A stretch of 64,000 bases of DNA from Mollicutes bacterium Phil14 (GCA_001940985.1 MSHB01000017.1:1-64000); one strand, 5' to 3'. Shown: positions 50,810 to 62,985, counted from the stretch's first letter. Numbers and translations: made by a program. Notes: generated by a model not told the origin, from the letters alone.

Positions 50810-52951
50810 ATGCTAGGAGAATTGAATGAGTTACAACGACAGGCGGTTTTACCAATAGATGGACCAGTTATTGTATTTGCTGGGGCTGGAAGTGGTAAAA
50901 CTAGAACCTTAACACATAGAATAGCATATATGATTAAAGAAAAATCTATTGCTGCTTCCAATATCCTAGCAATAACATTCACCAATAAAGCTGCTAACGA
51001 AATGAAAGAACGATTGAAGGGAATGTTAGGATATGAGGCAACCTTATCAACAATTTCCACTTTTCATTCATTATGTGCTAAGATTCTTCGTCGTGAAATC
51101 GAAATTTTAGGATATGATCGTTCTTTTTCAATTATTGATGATGATGAACAATTAAAAATAATTAGTGAAGTTTTAAGTGAAAATAATTTTGATAAAAAGA
51201 AAGCTCGCAGTATTCAAAATATGATAGGGTATTGCAAATGCTTCGGAACAAAATCAAAAGATGGTTGGGAAAATAAGGTTTGGGATTTATATGAAGAAAA
51301 AATGAAAAATCTTAATCTTTTGGATTTTGATGATTTGTTGTTGAAAGTAAAAGAAATTTTCTTGTATAATCCTGAGATTTTACAAAAGTATAGAAATAAG
51401 TATCGTTATATATTAGTAGATGAATTTCAAGATACCAATTTAATACAATATCAAATTGTAAAATTATTAGCCCTAGAACATAGAAACTTATTCGTTGTTG
51501 GTGATGATGATCAAAGTATTTATAGTTTTAGAGGCGCAAACTATGAAAATGTTAGATTGTTTAAAAAAGATTTTCCAGAACATTTGTCTTTTTCATTAAC
51601 TCAAAATTATCGTTCTACACAAACTATTCTTGATGGTTGCAATAGACTTATTAGTCATAATAAGGATCGTGAGAAGAAAGAGCTTTTTTCTAATGAAAAA
51701 GGCAATACAAATGATGTAGAATTATTTGAAGCTAGAAATGAAAAAGAGGAAGTAGAATATGTTTTAAATGAAATATATTCACTGAAAAACAAAAATAATT
51801 CTTATGAAGATTTTGCAATTTTATATCGTAGTTCGGTGCTATTAAGAAATTTTGAACTCGGACTTATTAAACAACAAATTCCTTATAAAGTCTATGGTGG
51901 TGTTTCTTACTTAAAGAGACGTGAAATTAAAGATGTTATTGCTTATTTGAAATTAATAGTTAATAATAATGATTTACACAATTTTAAAAGAATAGTAAAT
52001 GTTCCGCCAAGAGGAATTGGGCAGGCTTCATTAGAAAAAATTGAAGATATAAAAAATACATATAAAATTTCACTTTTTGAAGCGCTTGATGCTTGCAAAA
52101 CAATCTTTCCTAAATCTAAATATGAAACTTTGATGGAATTTAAAAATATGATATTAGATTTTTCTCAAAAATTGGAGGAAACAGAGCTTGTACAATTTTA
52201 TGTTGATGTTCTAACAAAGATTGATTATTTAAATTATTTAAAAGGTGAAGTAGATGATTTTGAAGATAGAAAAGCTAACCTTGATGAATTTAAAAGTATA
52301 CTTTATCAAGTTGATAATGGTAGCGAAAATACTTCACGAACTGAAAAATTACGTGAAGCATTTGACGAAGCTATTCTTTCTGATGAATATCTTCAAACAC
52401 AAAAAGAAAATAAAACTGGTGTAACAATTTCTACAATTCATTCTGTAAAAGGTTTAGAATTTGATTATGTTTTTCTTGTTGGATTTGAAGAAAATATATT
52501 CCCTAATACTTTTAGATTAGAAGATGAATCTGAGCTTGAAGAGGAAAGAAGAGTAGCCTATGTTGCTTGTACAAGAGCAAGAAAGAAGCTTATTTTCACT
52601 CGAGCTAAGCAGAGAATGTTATATGGTAGTTTCTTTAAAAATGAACCATCAAGATTTCTATCTGAGTTTATGGGAAATAGTATGGTGAAGAAAAAAACAG
52701 TCTTGTTTGAAGATTATCAATTTGATGATATAAAACCAGATATAGATGTAAAGCCAAAAGAAAAAAGTGAAACTGTCATTCAGGAAGCAAATGATCCTAA
52801 GATGTATAAACTTGGTGATCAAGTAGTACACAAAAAGTTTGGCGAGGGAGTAATAATTGCTATTGATGGCACTATAGGTCAAATATTTTTCAATAGTGAG
52901 AAAAGGTTGATAAAAATAGAATTATCACACCCAGCATTAAATAAAAAATAA
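50810..52951 (+). CDS. pcrA: ATP-dependent DNA helicase PcrA/UvrD
   Basis: This 713-aa SF1A helicase has LNELQRQAVLPIDGPVIVFA, Walker A GAGSGKTRTLTHRIAY, TFTNKAANEMKER, Walker B ILVDEFQDTN, VVGDDDQSIYSFRGA, LTQNYRST, TIHSVKGLEFDYVFLVG and VAYVACTRARKKL. The C-terminal Tudor-like tail (LGDQVVHKKFGEGVIIAIDG) binds RNA polymerase in PcrA. It acts in repair and removal of blocked polymerase. pcrA, ligA and uvrA follow in order. Confidence 0.96.
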   Translation: MLGELNELQRQAVLPIDGPVIVFAGAGSGKTRTLTHRIAYMIKEKSIAASNILAITFTNKAANEMKERLKGMLGYEATLSTISTFHSLCAKILRREIEILGYDRSFSIIDDDEQLKIISEVLSENNFDKKKARSIQNMIGYCKCFGTKSKDGWENKVWDLYEEKMKNLNLLDFDDLLLKVKEIFLYNPEILQKYRNKYRYILVDEFQDTNLIQYQIVKLLALEHRNLFVVGDDDQSIYSFRGANYENVRLFKKDFPEHLSFSLTQNYRSTQTILDGCNRLISHNKDREKKELFSNEKGNTNDVELFEARNEKEEVEYVLNEIYSLKNKNNSYEDFAILYRSSVLLRNFELGLIKQQIPYKVYGGVSYLKRREIKDVIAYLKLIVNNNDLHNFKRIVNVPPRGIGQASLEKIEDIKNTYKISLFEALDACKTIFPKSKYETLMEFKNMILDFSQKLEETELVQFYVDVLTKIDYLNYLKGEVDDFEDRKANLDEFKSILYQVDNGSENTSRTEKLREAFDEAILSDEYLQTQKENKTGVTISTIHSVKGLEFDYVFLVGFEENIFPNTFRLEDESELEEERRVAYVACTRARKKLIFTRAKQRMLYGSFFKNEPSRFLSEFMGNSMVKKKTVLFEDYQFDDIKPDIDVKPKEKSETVIQEANDPKMYKLGDQVVHKKFGEGVIIAIDGTIGQIFFNSEKRLIKIELSHPALNKK

Positions 52952-52957
52952 AAATTA

Positions 52958-52985
52958 AATCTTCTTTGCATGAAGAAGATTTTTT
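52958..52985 (+). terminator. terminator after pcrA
   Basis: AATCTTCTT-TGCATG-AAGAAGATT forms a perfect 9-bp stem with a following T-run. Confidence 0.88.
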
Positions 52986-53034
52986 GTTTTTAAAAAGGTA
53001 ACAAATGTGTTATAATATATATAAGTAATATTAG

Positions 53035-55023
<1,989 letters not shown>

Positions 55024-55028
55024 TATAA

Positions 55029-57845
55029 ATGCAAAAATATATAGTAGTAAAAGGAGCTCGTGAGAATAATCTAAAAAATATTACTATTAAAATTCCCAAA
55101 GAAAAATTAGTTGTAATGACTGGATTAAGTGGAAGTGGAAAGACTTCTTTGGCATTTGATACTATATATGCTGAAGGTCAAAGAAGGTATGTTGAAAGTC
55201 TTTCATCATATGCTAGACAGTTTTTAGGAAATATGGAAAAACCTGATGTTGATTCTATTGAAGGATTATCTCCAGCTATTTCTATTGATCAGAAAACTAC
55301 AAATAAAAATCCTCGTTCTACAGTGGGAACAGTTACAGAAATCTATGACTATTTAAGATTATTATATGCGAGAGTTGGTAAGGCATATTGTCCTGAACAT
55401 AATGTTGAAATATCTGCGCAAACTATAAAACAAATGATTGATAAAATATATTTATCTGATGTCGATAGTAGAGTTATTATATACAGTCCTATCGTATTTG
55501 GTCGAAAAGGTACTCATGAAAAGACTTTGGAGTTAATTAGGAAAGAAGGATTTTCACGTGCTAGGATTGACGGTGAAATATATGATATGGATGATGATAT
55601 TGAACTTGATAAAAATAAAAAGCACAATATAGAAATAATAGTTGATAGAATAAAATTAAGAGAAGATGTAAGAGGAAGATTATTTTCTTCACTTGAAACG
55701 GCACTTAAGTTTGGCGATGGAAAAGTTGTTGTTTCTATAAACGACATTGAACAGGTGTTTAGTGAGCATTTATCTTGTCCTTATTGTGATTTTTCGGTCC
55801 CAGCTTTAGAACCAAGATTATTTTCATTTAATTTACCATATGGTGCATGTAGTGAGTGCAAGGGTCTTGGAGTAATGCAAAGAATAGATGAAAATTTATT
55901 AGTTACAGATCCTTCAAAATCAATAAGAGAAGGAGCAATAAGATATTTGAAAAATATTGTTGATAGTGACAATATTGAATGGCAAACATTTAAAGTAATG
56001 ATGGATTTTTATCATATTGATATAGATAAACCTTATAAAGATCTTAGCTCTGATGAAAAAGAAATTATTATGGTTGGTTCTAAAGAACCAATAACATATG
56101 AGATAACTACTAGTGGTAATAATACATATAAGAAAACTAATTATATAGAAGGAATAGCTAAACTAATAGAAAGAAGATATTTACAGACTACTTCTAGTAT
56201 GTCACGTGAGTATTATAATTCATATCTAACAGATTCACCATGTCCAAAATGTGGTGGTAAGAGATTATCTAAAGAAGCATTAAGTGTTAAGATAAATGGT
56301 AAAAACATATATGAATTTACTGAGATGTCAATTATTCAAGCTCTAGATTTTGTTAATAATTTAAAATTGACTGAAACTGAAGAAAAAATATCCTTTATGA
56401 TTTTGAAAGAAATTAGGGAGAGATTACAATTCTTAGCAAATGTTGGTTTGGAATACTTAACATTAGTTAGATTGAGTGGTACTTTGTCTGGTGGAGAAAG
56501 TCAAAGAATTAGACTTGCTACTCAGATTGGTTCCCATTTGTCTGGGGTATTATATGTTTTAGATGAACCATCAATTGGATTACACCAAAGAGATAATGAG
56601 AAATTAATTAATGCTTTAAAGGAAATGAGAGATTTAGGTAATACGTTGATAGTTGTTGAACATGATGAAGAAATGATGCTTAAATCAGATTATTTAGTTG
56701 ATATTGGTCCTGGTGCTGGCATTCATGGTGGTGAAGTTATAGCTGCCGGAACACCAGAAGAAGTGATGAAAAATGAAAATAGTATAACTGGACAATATCT
56801 TTCAAAGAAGAAAAAGATTCTAGTGCCAGAAAAAAGACGAATAGGAAATGGTAAATTCTTAGAAATAGTAAACGCGAGTGAAAATAATTTAAAGAATATA
56901 AATGTTAAAATACCTGAGGGTGTATTGACAGTGGTAACTGGCGTTAGTGGTAGTGGTAAATCTACTTTGATTAATGAAACTTTATTAAAAACGTTAATGA
57001 AAAGAATTTATCATTCTAAAGTTGTTCCTGGAAAATGTGATGATATTTTAGGAACTAATGATTTTGATAGAATAATTGATATTAATCAATCACCAATTGG
57101 TAGAACTCCTCGTAGCAATCCAGCAACTTATACAGGAGTTTTTGATAACATTAGAGATTTGTTTGCTGAAACAGTAGACGCAAAAGTAAGAGGATATAAA
57201 AAGGGCAGATTTTCTTTTAATGTTAAAGGAGGTAGATGTGAAAAATGTTGGGGAGATGGAGTCATAAAAATAGAAATGCATTTTCTTCCTGACGTTTATG
57301 TTCCTTGTGAAGAATGTAATGGTAAGAGATATAATCAAGAAACTTTGGAAGTAAAATATAAAGGTAAGTCAATTGCTGATGTTTTAGAAATGACTATTGA
57401 AGAAGCAACAGAGTTCTTTGATAAAATTCCTAATATTAAAAACAAATTACAAACATTGAAAAATGTTGGACTTGGATATGTGAAACTTGGTCAAAGTGCT
57501 ACGACTTTGTCTGGTGGAGAAGCACAAAGAGTCAAATTAGCTAGCGAATTATATAGAAAAATAACACCTAATACAATATACTTGTTAGATGAGCCTACAA
57601 CAGGACTACATTCTGATGATGTAAAAAGATTACTTGAAGTTATACAATATATAGTTGATCAAGGGGCAACTGTAATTATAATTGAACATAATCTTGATGT
57701 GATAAAAGTTGCCGATTACATTATTGACTTAGGACCAGAAGGTGGAGATGGCGGTGGCGAGGTTGTTGCAACTGGAACACCAGAAGAAGTGGCAGAATGT
57801 GAGAAATCATATACTGGACAATTCTTGAAAAAAGTATTAAATTAA
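55029..57845 (+). CDS. uvrA: excinuclease ABC subunit A
   Basis: This 938-aa protein has two ABC ATPase modules: Walker A VMTGLSGSGKTSLAFDTIYAEG and TGVSGSGKSTLINETLLKTL, signatures LSGGESQRIRLA and LSGGEAQRVKLA, and Walker B VLDEPSIGLHQ and LLDEPTTGLH. Zinc modules are CPYCDFSVPALEP...CSEC and CEKCWGDGVIKIEMHFLPDV...CEEC. It detects bulky DNA damage and loads UvrB. uvrB and uvrC are not in the window. Confidence 0.98.
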   Translation: MQKYIVVKGARENNLKNITIKIPKEKLVVMTGLSGSGKTSLAFDTIYAEGQRRYVESLSSYARQFLGNMEKPDVDSIEGLSPAISIDQKTTNKNPRSTVGTVTEIYDYLRLLYARVGKAYCPEHNVEISAQTIKQMIDKIYLSDVDSRVIIYSPIVFGRKGTHEKTLELIRKEGFSRARIDGEIYDMDDDIELDKNKKHNIEIIVDRIKLREDVRGRLFSSLETALKFGDGKVVVSINDIEQVFSEHLSCPYCDFSVPALEPRLFSFNLPYGACSECKGLGVMQRIDENLLVTDPSKSIREGAIRYLKNIVDSDNIEWQTFKVMMDFYHIDIDKPYKDLSSDEKEIIMVGSKEPITYEITTSGNNTYKKTNYIEGIAKLIERRYLQTTSSMSREYYNSYLTDSPCPKCGGKRLSKEALSVKINGKNIYEFTEMSIIQALDFVNNLKLTETEEKISFMILKEIRERLQFLANVGLEYLTLVRLSGTLSGGESQRIRLATQIGSHLSGVLYVLDEPSIGLHQRDNEKLINALKEMRDLGNTLIVVEHDEEMMLKSDYLVDIGPGAGIHGGEVIAAGTPEEVMKNENSITGQYLSKKKKILVPEKRRIGNGKFLEIVNASENNLKNINVKIPEGVLTVVTGVSGSGKSTLINETLLKTLMKRIYHSKVVPGKCDDILGTNDFDRIIDINQSPIGRTPRSNPATYTGVFDNIRDLFAETVDAKVRGYKKGRFSFNVKGGRCEKCWGDGVIKIEMHFLPDVYVPCEECNGKRYNQETLEVKYKGKSIADVLEMTIEEATEFFDKIPNIKNKLQTLKNVGLGYVKLGQSATTLSGGEAQRVKLASELYRKITPNTIYLLDEPTTGLHSDDVKRLLEVIQYIVDQGATVIIIEHNLDVIKVADYIIDLGPEGGDGGGEVVATGTPEEVAECEKSYTGQFLKKVLN

Positions 57846-57860
57846 AAGGATGTTAGACGG

Positions 57861-58412
57861 ATGTTTGTTAAAAAAGGTTTTTCTGCTTTATGTATATTAG
57901 TTTTAATTGTTATATTTTTTGTAATGACTAAAAAATTAATTATTAGATTTGATATTTTCTTAAATGGTGTAGAATACTATTTGACAATCGCTTTTGGAGC
58001 TTTTATAGTTTTATTTTACCTGAAAAAATATAGGCTATCAGTTTGCTTTTATATGGTTATGTTGTGTATATTTTTAACATTTCGGGAAAAAGTTGAAAAG
58101 TCATACAGTTTTGATTTATATTTAGGAAAATGGTTAAAAGTGATATTTACCAATCAAACTGTATTTATTAATATAATTGGCAATCTTATTTTGTTTACTC
58201 CTATAACCATTGTTATGTTATTAGGTAATAATAATTATGTAAAAACTTTTCTATATGTTTTTTTGTTAATTGTCTTTTTAGAGGTTATTCAATTTGTTAC
58301 TAAGACAGGTGTATTTGATATAATTGATATATTTTTGAATACTATTGGAATATTGTTAGGATTTCTTTTTTATAGTATACCTTTTCAATTTAAAAAAATA
58401 TCGAAAAATTAG
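57861..58412 (+). CDS. VanZ-like membrane protein
   Basis: This 183-aa protein has about five hydrophobic helices. The motif NIIGNLILFTPITIVMLL and the acidic FLEVIQFVTKTGVFDIIDIFLNTIGILLGF are the VanZ-family signatures. VanZ of the Tn1546 cluster gives low teicoplanin resistance; chromosomal homologues are common and their role is unclear. It follows uvrA by 15 bp and precedes the HAD gene by 8 bp. Confidence 0.85.
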   Translation: MFVKKGFSALCILVLIVIFFVMTKKLIIRFDIFLNGVEYYLTIAFGAFIVLFYLKKYRLSVCFYMVMLCIFLTFREKVEKSYSFDLYLGKWLKVIFTNQTVFINIIGNLILFTPITIVMLLGNNNYVKTFLYVFLLIVFLEVIQFVTKTGVFDIIDIFLNTIGILLGFLFYSIPFQFKKISKN

Positions 58413-58420
58413 GAGAGAAT

Positions 58421-59059
58421 ATGATATTATTATTTGATTTAGATGGTACAATTTTAGATACATATGCCTTAATTAGAGAAACTTTTATAGAGTTATTTAA
58501 GCGATTTTTACCTAGTTATGAGTATACAGAAGATGATTTGAGAAGCTTTTTTGGACCATCTTTATATGATACATTTAAAAGAATTGGCTGCAATGAAGAA
58601 AAAAGTAAAGAACTTTTTATCAAGTATCGTAAGATTAATAAGACTCTTCAAAGTAAATATTTAAAATTGTTTCCTAATACTGAATGCTTTTTAGAAGATT
58701 TGAAATCTAAAGGATATAAAATGGCAATTTTTTCTAACAAAGTTCATGAAGCAATTATGTCAGGATTAATAGAAAAAGGAATAGATAAATACTTTTTGTA
58801 TGTATTAGGTGTCGATGAAGTCAACTATCCAAAGCCAAATCCTCAAGGTATAGAAATAGTCAAAAATAGATTTAAAGATGAATGCATATATATAGGAGAT
58901 ACAAAAAGCGATATGTTAACAGCAAAAAATGCTGGTGTATTAGCAATTGGCACAACACAAGCAGGTTCAAAAAAAGAAGACTTGATTGATGGTGGCGCTG
59001 ATTATGTGATTGAAAAAATTAGCGACTTGCCAAAACTTTTGGAGGTATTAAAGATATGA
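58421..59059 (+). CDS. HAD-family phosphatase (PGPase/PpaX-like)
   Basis: This 212-aa protein has HAD motif I LFDLDGTILDT, motif II IFSNK, Lys in NYPKPNPQG and motif IV YIGDTKSDMLTAKNAG. The helical C1 cap places it in the Gph/PpaX group (phosphoglycolate phosphatase or pyrophosphatase). The precise substrate is not readable. The stop overlaps the trxB start (ATGATA). Confidence 0.9.
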   Translation: MILLFDLDGTILDTYALIRETFIELFKRFLPSYEYTEDDLRSFFGPSLYDTFKRIGCNEEKSKELFIKYRKINKTLQSKYLKLFPNTECFLEDLKSKGYKMAIFSNKVHEAIMSGLIEKGIDKYFLYVLGVDEVNYPKPNPQGIEIVKNRFKDECIYIGDTKSDMLTAKNAGVLAIGTTQAGSKKEDLIDGGADYVIEKISDLPKLLEVLKI

Positions 59060-59961
59060 TATATGATATGTTAATTATTGGAAGTGGCCCTGCTGGAATG
59101 ACAAGTGCAATTTATGGTTTGAGAGCAAATTTAAAGGTAGCTTTATTTGAAAAAAGCGCCCCTGGTGGAGCCATGATTAACACAGCCAAAATTGAAAATT
59201 ATCCAGGATATAAAAGTATAGATGGTGTTAGTCTATCAATGAATATGTACCAACAAGTTATTGATTTAGGAGTAGATTATTATTCGCGTGAAATAGAAAA
59301 AATCGAAAAAGGTGATGATAAATTTAAAGTTTTTTCTGATGGGGAAATATTTTATTCAAAAACAGTGATTATTGCTACTGGAACTAAGAATAAAAAACTT
59401 TCAGTTGAAAATGAAGAAAAATTTAGTGGACGTGGTATTTCTTGGTGTGCTATTTGTGATGGCAATTTCTTTAAAAATAAGATTGTTGCAGTTGTTGGCG
59501 GAGGAAATTCTGCTTTGGAAGAAGGTATGTATTTATCTGGCTTAGCTAAAAAGGTATATATAATACACAGAAGAGATGAATTTAGAGCTAGTAAAAGAAT
59601 TGTTGAAGAAGCAATGGAAAAAGAAAACATTGAATTTGTTTATAACACAATAGTTACTGGATTTTTTGGAAGTGATAAACTAGAAGGACTAATATTAAAA
59701 AAATTAACAAGTGGAAATGAAACAATTCTTAATGTTGATGGCTGTTTTGAATATATTGGTCAAGAACCTAATTCTAATTTTGTAAAGGGACTAAATATAA
59801 CAAATGAAAAAGGCTACATAATGGTTGATAATAATTTTGAAACTAAAATAAAAGGCCTATTTGCGTCTGGTGATATTATTAATAAGGAGTTTCGACAAAT
59901 TGCAACAGCAGTTAATGATGGAGCAATTGCAGCACTAAGTGCTAGTCGATATTGTAAATAA
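59056..59961 (+). CDS. trxB: thioredoxin reductase
   Basis: This 301-aa flavoprotein has the FAD motif IIGSGPAGMTSAIYGLRA, TGTKNKKLSV, redox-active WCAICDG (CxxC), the NAD(P)H motif VVGGGNSALEEGMYLSG with HRRDEFRASK, and GLFASGDIINKEFRQIATAVNDGAIAA. HRR(D) favours NADPH. It reduces thioredoxin. Length is typical. Confidence 0.96.
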   Translation: MIYDMLIIGSGPAGMTSAIYGLRANLKVALFEKSAPGGAMINTAKIENYPGYKSIDGVSLSMNMYQQVIDLGVDYYSREIEKIEKGDDKFKVFSDGEIFYSKTVIIATGTKNKKLSVENEEKFSGRGISWCAICDGNFFKNKIVAVVGGGNSALEEGMYLSGLAKKVYIIHRRDEFRASKRIVEEAMEKENIEFVYNTIVTGFFGSDKLEGLILKKLTSGNETILNVDGCFEYIGQEPNSNFVKGLNITNEKGYIMVDNNFETKIKGLFASGDIINKEFRQIATAVNDGAIAALSASRYCK

Positions 59962-59963
59962 TT

Positions 59964-60905
59964 ATGTCTTTTTCTAGTGATGTAAAAAAAGAACTATCAA
60001 ATATTGATGTTGATATTTGTTGTATGAAAGCAGAATTATATACAATAATTAAATTTCGTTCTACAATTTTGATTTCAAGAGGTAATCTCGAAGTAGAAAT
60101 TGTTACAACATTAAATTCAACTGCTAGAAGGATAGTGAATTTATTTAAAAAGATTTATAATGTCAATTTGGAAATACTTGCTTTTTATAAAGAGAAACTT
60201 GATTATAAAGTAAGATATAATTTGAAGTTGCAAGAAAATGGAACATATATTTTAAAAGACCTTGGAATAATCGATGAAAATTATAGAATAATAGAAGATA
60301 TAAATTATAGTCTTTTTGAAAAAGAATGTTGCAAAATCAGTGCTATTAGAGGAGCTTTCTTAATTCAAGGATCTATTAATGATCCTGCTAAAAATGAGTA
60401 TCATTTGGAAATAGTAGGGGCAAATTTGAGCGATGCTACATTTTTAAAAAATATTTTAGAAGAAGTAAACATCTTTTCAAAAATCATTGAAAGAAAAAAA
60501 GGCTACGTACTATATATTAAAAAAGCTGAACAGATAGCTGATTTCCTTCGCTTTACTGGTGCAGTAAATAGTTTATTTTATTTCGAAGACAAAAGAATAA
60601 AAAGAGATTATAATAACTATGCTAATAGAATGATAAATTGTGATATAGCTAATGAAGAAAAAGCTTTGCGAACTGCCGCAAAACAATTAGAAGATATCGC
60701 TTATTTGGACAAAAATTATGGTCTGATTAATCTTAAAGAAAGATTAATAGATGCAATTGTTTTAAGAAATACTTATCCAGATGACTCTTTGTCTCAATTG
60801 AGTGAAAAATCTGAAGAATTATTAGGTAGATATATAAGTAAATCAGGTTTAAGTCATTGTTATAGAGATATTAGTCAAATGGTTAATGAACTAAAAAAAA
60901 AGTAG
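59964..60905 (+). CDS. whiA: DNA-binding protein WhiA
   Basis: This 313-aa protein has an N-terminal LAGLIDADG-homing-type fold (SFSSDVKKELSNID, SAIRGAFLIQGSINDPAKNE, HLEIVG) and the C-terminal WhiA helix-turn-helix (YPDDSLSQLSEKSEELLGRYISKSGLSH). In Bacillota it affects chromosome segregation and division. It often follows yvcJ-yvcK; here it follows trxB directly. Confidence 0.94.
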   Translation: MSFSSDVKKELSNIDVDICCMKAELYTIIKFRSTILISRGNLEVEIVTTLNSTARRIVNLFKKIYNVNLEILAFYKEKLDYKVRYNLKLQENGTYILKDLGIIDENYRIIEDINYSLFEKECCKISAIRGAFLIQGSINDPAKNEYHLEIVGANLSDATFLKNILEEVNIFSKIIERKKGYVLYIKKAEQIADFLRFTGAVNSLFYFEDKRIKRDYNNYANRMINCDIANEEKALRTAAKQLEDIAYLDKNYGLINLKERLIDAIVLRNTYPDDSLSQLSEKSEELLGRYISKSGLSHCYRDISQMVNELKKK

Positions 60906-60942
60906 AGAGCAAGATTCTTAATAGAAAATGTCTCTACTTTTA
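60901..60942. terminator. hairpin between whiA and DUF378 gene
   Basis: AGTAGAGA (60901-60908) and TCTCTACT (60931-60938) form an 8-bp stem with a long 22-nt loop; TTTTATT follows. It overlaps the whiA stop codon. Confidence 0.65.
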
Positions 60943-60954
60943 TTATATTTGTTA

Positions 60955-61161
60955 CTAGTGTACATCATGATCAGTAGTAAATAAAGAAGATATTGAAATT
61001 AAACCTGCTATACCTACTAATGAATAAATAATTCTTGTAACTACTGTGCTTAAATTGTCAAAGATAAATGCAACTAAATCGAATTTGAAAATACCAACCA
61101 AACCCCAATTAAGTGCACCGATAATAACTAGAACTAAAGCAATTTTTTGCAAAATATTCAT
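60955..61161 (-). CDS. DUF378 small membrane protein (YuzA-like)
   Basis: The track start (61215) is too early: ATG 61161 has a perfect AGGAGGTAAATTT RBS and gives 68 aa. It starts MNILQKIALVLVIIGALNWGLVGIFKFDLVAFIF and ends with a second helix (IIYSLVGIAGLISISSLF). The IGALNWGLVG string is the DUF378 signature. Function unknown. Confidence 0.9.
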   Translation of the reverse strand: MNILQKIALVLVIIGALNWGLVGIFKFDLVAFIFDNLSTVVTRIIYSLVGIAGLISISSLFTTDHDVH

Positions 61162-61287
61162 AAATTTACCTCCTAATTTATAATTATTATTCCCCAAAAA
61201 AATACTAATATTCATTTTTCAAAAATAAGCATAAAATTTCATTATTAATCATAGGATTAAATGAAAAATAGGGGTGTAAATAATATA

Positions 61288-62295
61288 ATGAAAAAAAGTT
61301 TAATGTTTATTTTAGTAATGGTTTTATGTTTTTTATTTGTAGGTTGCAAATTTAAAAAAGAAAAGGAAACACAAAAAGAGTTTATGCAAATGGTTACTAA
61401 TGCTAGTTCATATTGTGTGGAAGGCATAATGGAATCATATTATCAAGATGGTAGAAAGCAAAATGAGTTTACTGTAAAGTATAAGAGCCCTGATTTTATT
61501 AAGGTTACAATAAAAGATGCTGAACAAAATGATAAACAAATTATTTTGAAAAATTCAGAAGGAGTTTATGTGTTAATACCATCTGTTAATAAGAATTTCA
61601 AAATAAAGAGCACTTGGCCAACAAATTCAAGTTATCCATATTTATTACAAAGTATTTCTAAAGATTTAGCTAATGAAAAAGAACCAATAATTACTGAGCA
61701 AGATGATACTTATACTGTGGAAACTAAAACATCTCTTCATAATGATGCTTTAGCTGTTAAGCAAAAGATAATTTTTGATAAAAAAACAGCTTTACCTAAA
61801 GAAGTGCTAGTTTATGATGAAAATTCTGATTTATATATTAGAGTGGTATTTACAAAAGTTGATTTTGAAGCAAAGGTTAGTGATGATGAGTTTTCAGTAG
61901 AAAAAAGTATGGAAACTATAAGACTTGAATATGGTGAAAAAGGAATAGAATATGATAGAGTAGTAAGCTATCCAATAATTTTTCCAAAAGGATCTAATTT
62001 GATTGGTGAGGATACAATAAAAAGCACAGATGGTAATGACGTAAGAACAATAATGAAATTTTCTGGAGATGTTGGATTCACAATTATTCAAGAATTTATT
62101 CGTGATAGAGATGTTACTGTTTTCCAACAAGAAACTGGGGAAATAACTACAGTTTTAGGAAATGTTGCAATTATTAAATCTAATGGTGTACAAATGTTCT
62201 ACCAAGGAGTTGAGTACACGATTGGTTCAAATGACTTAGCTGTAATGCAAATGTTAGATATATTAGCTGGTTATATGACAAATCCATCAAAATAA
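61288..62295 (+). CDS. lipoprotein with LolA/GerS-like fold
   Basis: ATG 61288 behind GGGGTGTAAATAAT is preferred (335 aa). A lipoprotein signal (LMFILVMVLCFLFVGCKF, Cys20) precedes a beta-rich domain: SSYCVEGIMESYYQDGRKQN, YKSPDFIKVTI and IIFDKKTALPKEVLVYDENS. This is the LolA/LolB-like pattern that Bacillota use in YdcC and GerS-type spore lipoproteins. A C-terminal domain (~215-330) follows. It probably binds lipid or a hydrophobic polymer outside the membrane. Confidence 0.7.
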   Translation: MKKSLMFILVMVLCFLFVGCKFKKEKETQKEFMQMVTNASSYCVEGIMESYYQDGRKQNEFTVKYKSPDFIKVTIKDAEQNDKQIILKNSEGVYVLIPSVNKNFKIKSTWPTNSSYPYLLQSISKDLANEKEPIITEQDDTYTVETKTSLHNDALAVKQKIIFDKKTALPKEVLVYDENSDLYIRVVFTKVDFEAKVSDDEFSVEKSMETIRLEYGEKGIEYDRVVSYPIIFPKGSNLIGEDTIKSTDGNDVRTIMKFSGDVGFTIIQEFIRDRDVTVFQQETGEITTVLGNVAIIKSNGVQMFYQGVEYTIGSNDLAVMQMLDILAGYMTNPSK

Positions 62296-62309
62296 TTAAA
62301 ATAAAAACT

Positions 62310-62338
62310 AAAAGTTCTTGATAAAAGAACTTTTTTTT
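62310..62338 (+). terminator. terminator after the LolA-like lipoprotein gene
   Basis: AAAAGTTCTT-GATAA-AAGAACTTTT forms a 10-bp stem running into a T-run. Confidence 0.9.
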
Positions 62339-62376
62339 AGTATAATATATAAGTACAGAAATTTAGGAGTGTAATT

Positions 62377-62916
62377 ATGAATAAAAAATATGGACAACAA
62401 CAAAAAACTAGTTATAAATCAATTATCTTTTGGGGATTGATTGCTTTAATAACACTTATATTTATAATTGTTATAATTGTTAGATTTGCTCAATCAAGAA
62501 CAGTTAATAGTTATGATTCATTGAAACAACTTCAAGGAGAAGAAATATTAGAACAAAGTGATAAGTATTTAGTATTTGTTTATAATTCTACTACAGAAAA
62601 ATCAAGTGAAATTGATAACTTTGATAAAGTTGTTTTCAACTACATTTCTTTTGCTAAGAGAAATAAATCTAATGAGTCAGTTTTCAAAATTTTTGGTTTT
62701 GATATCGTAAATCCTGATAATAAAAAAGTTGTTATAAGTTCAGATAGTGGTAAAACTGCTAATATTTCTAATGTTGAAGATTTTAGTGAGTTATTAATTA
62801 AGTCTGGCGATATTCCAATGTTACTTATAATTAGTGGTAACAAAATAATTGATTATAAAGATTCTGATAATGCAATTAGTGAATATTTACAAAATATTAT
62901 TGATGAAAATAAGTAA
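62377..62916 (+). CDS. membrane-anchored protein, possible thioredoxin-like fold
   Basis: This 179-aa protein has one N-terminal helix (SIIFWGLIALITLIFIIVIIV) and an outward-facing domain. YLVFVYNSTTEKSSEIDNFD, then FKIFGFDIVN and IPMLLIISGNKIIDYKDSDN trace the strand-helix order of a thioredoxin fold. No CxxC is present, so it would not be a redox enzyme. The RBS is TAGGAGTGTAATT. Function unknown. Confidence 0.65.
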   Translation: MNKKYGQQQKTSYKSIIFWGLIALITLIFIIVIIVRFAQSRTVNSYDSLKQLQGEEILEQSDKYLVFVYNSTTEKSSEIDNFDKVVFNYISFAKRNKSNESVFKIFGFDIVNPDNKKVVISSDSGKTANISNVEDFSELLIKSGDIPMLLIISGNKIIDYKDSDNAISEYLQNIIDENK

Positions 62917-62941
62917 AGATTAAAGGTAAAATAAAAAAAAC

Positions 62942-62970
62942 TTGACAAACCATAAAAAATTTAGTATTAT
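62942..62970 (+). promoter_or_regulatory. promoter of the tRNA pair
   Basis: TTGACA (62942-62947), 17 nt and TATTAT (62965-62970), 15 bp before the tRNA-Ser 5' end. Confidence 0.75.
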
Positions 62971-62985
62971 GGTATGGCAAGGTAT

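Noticed and set aside
61261-61287. Earlier start of the LolA-like lipoprotein
   Set aside because: The longer start lacks an RBS and would put charged residues before the signal peptide; ATG 61288 has GGGGTG upstream.
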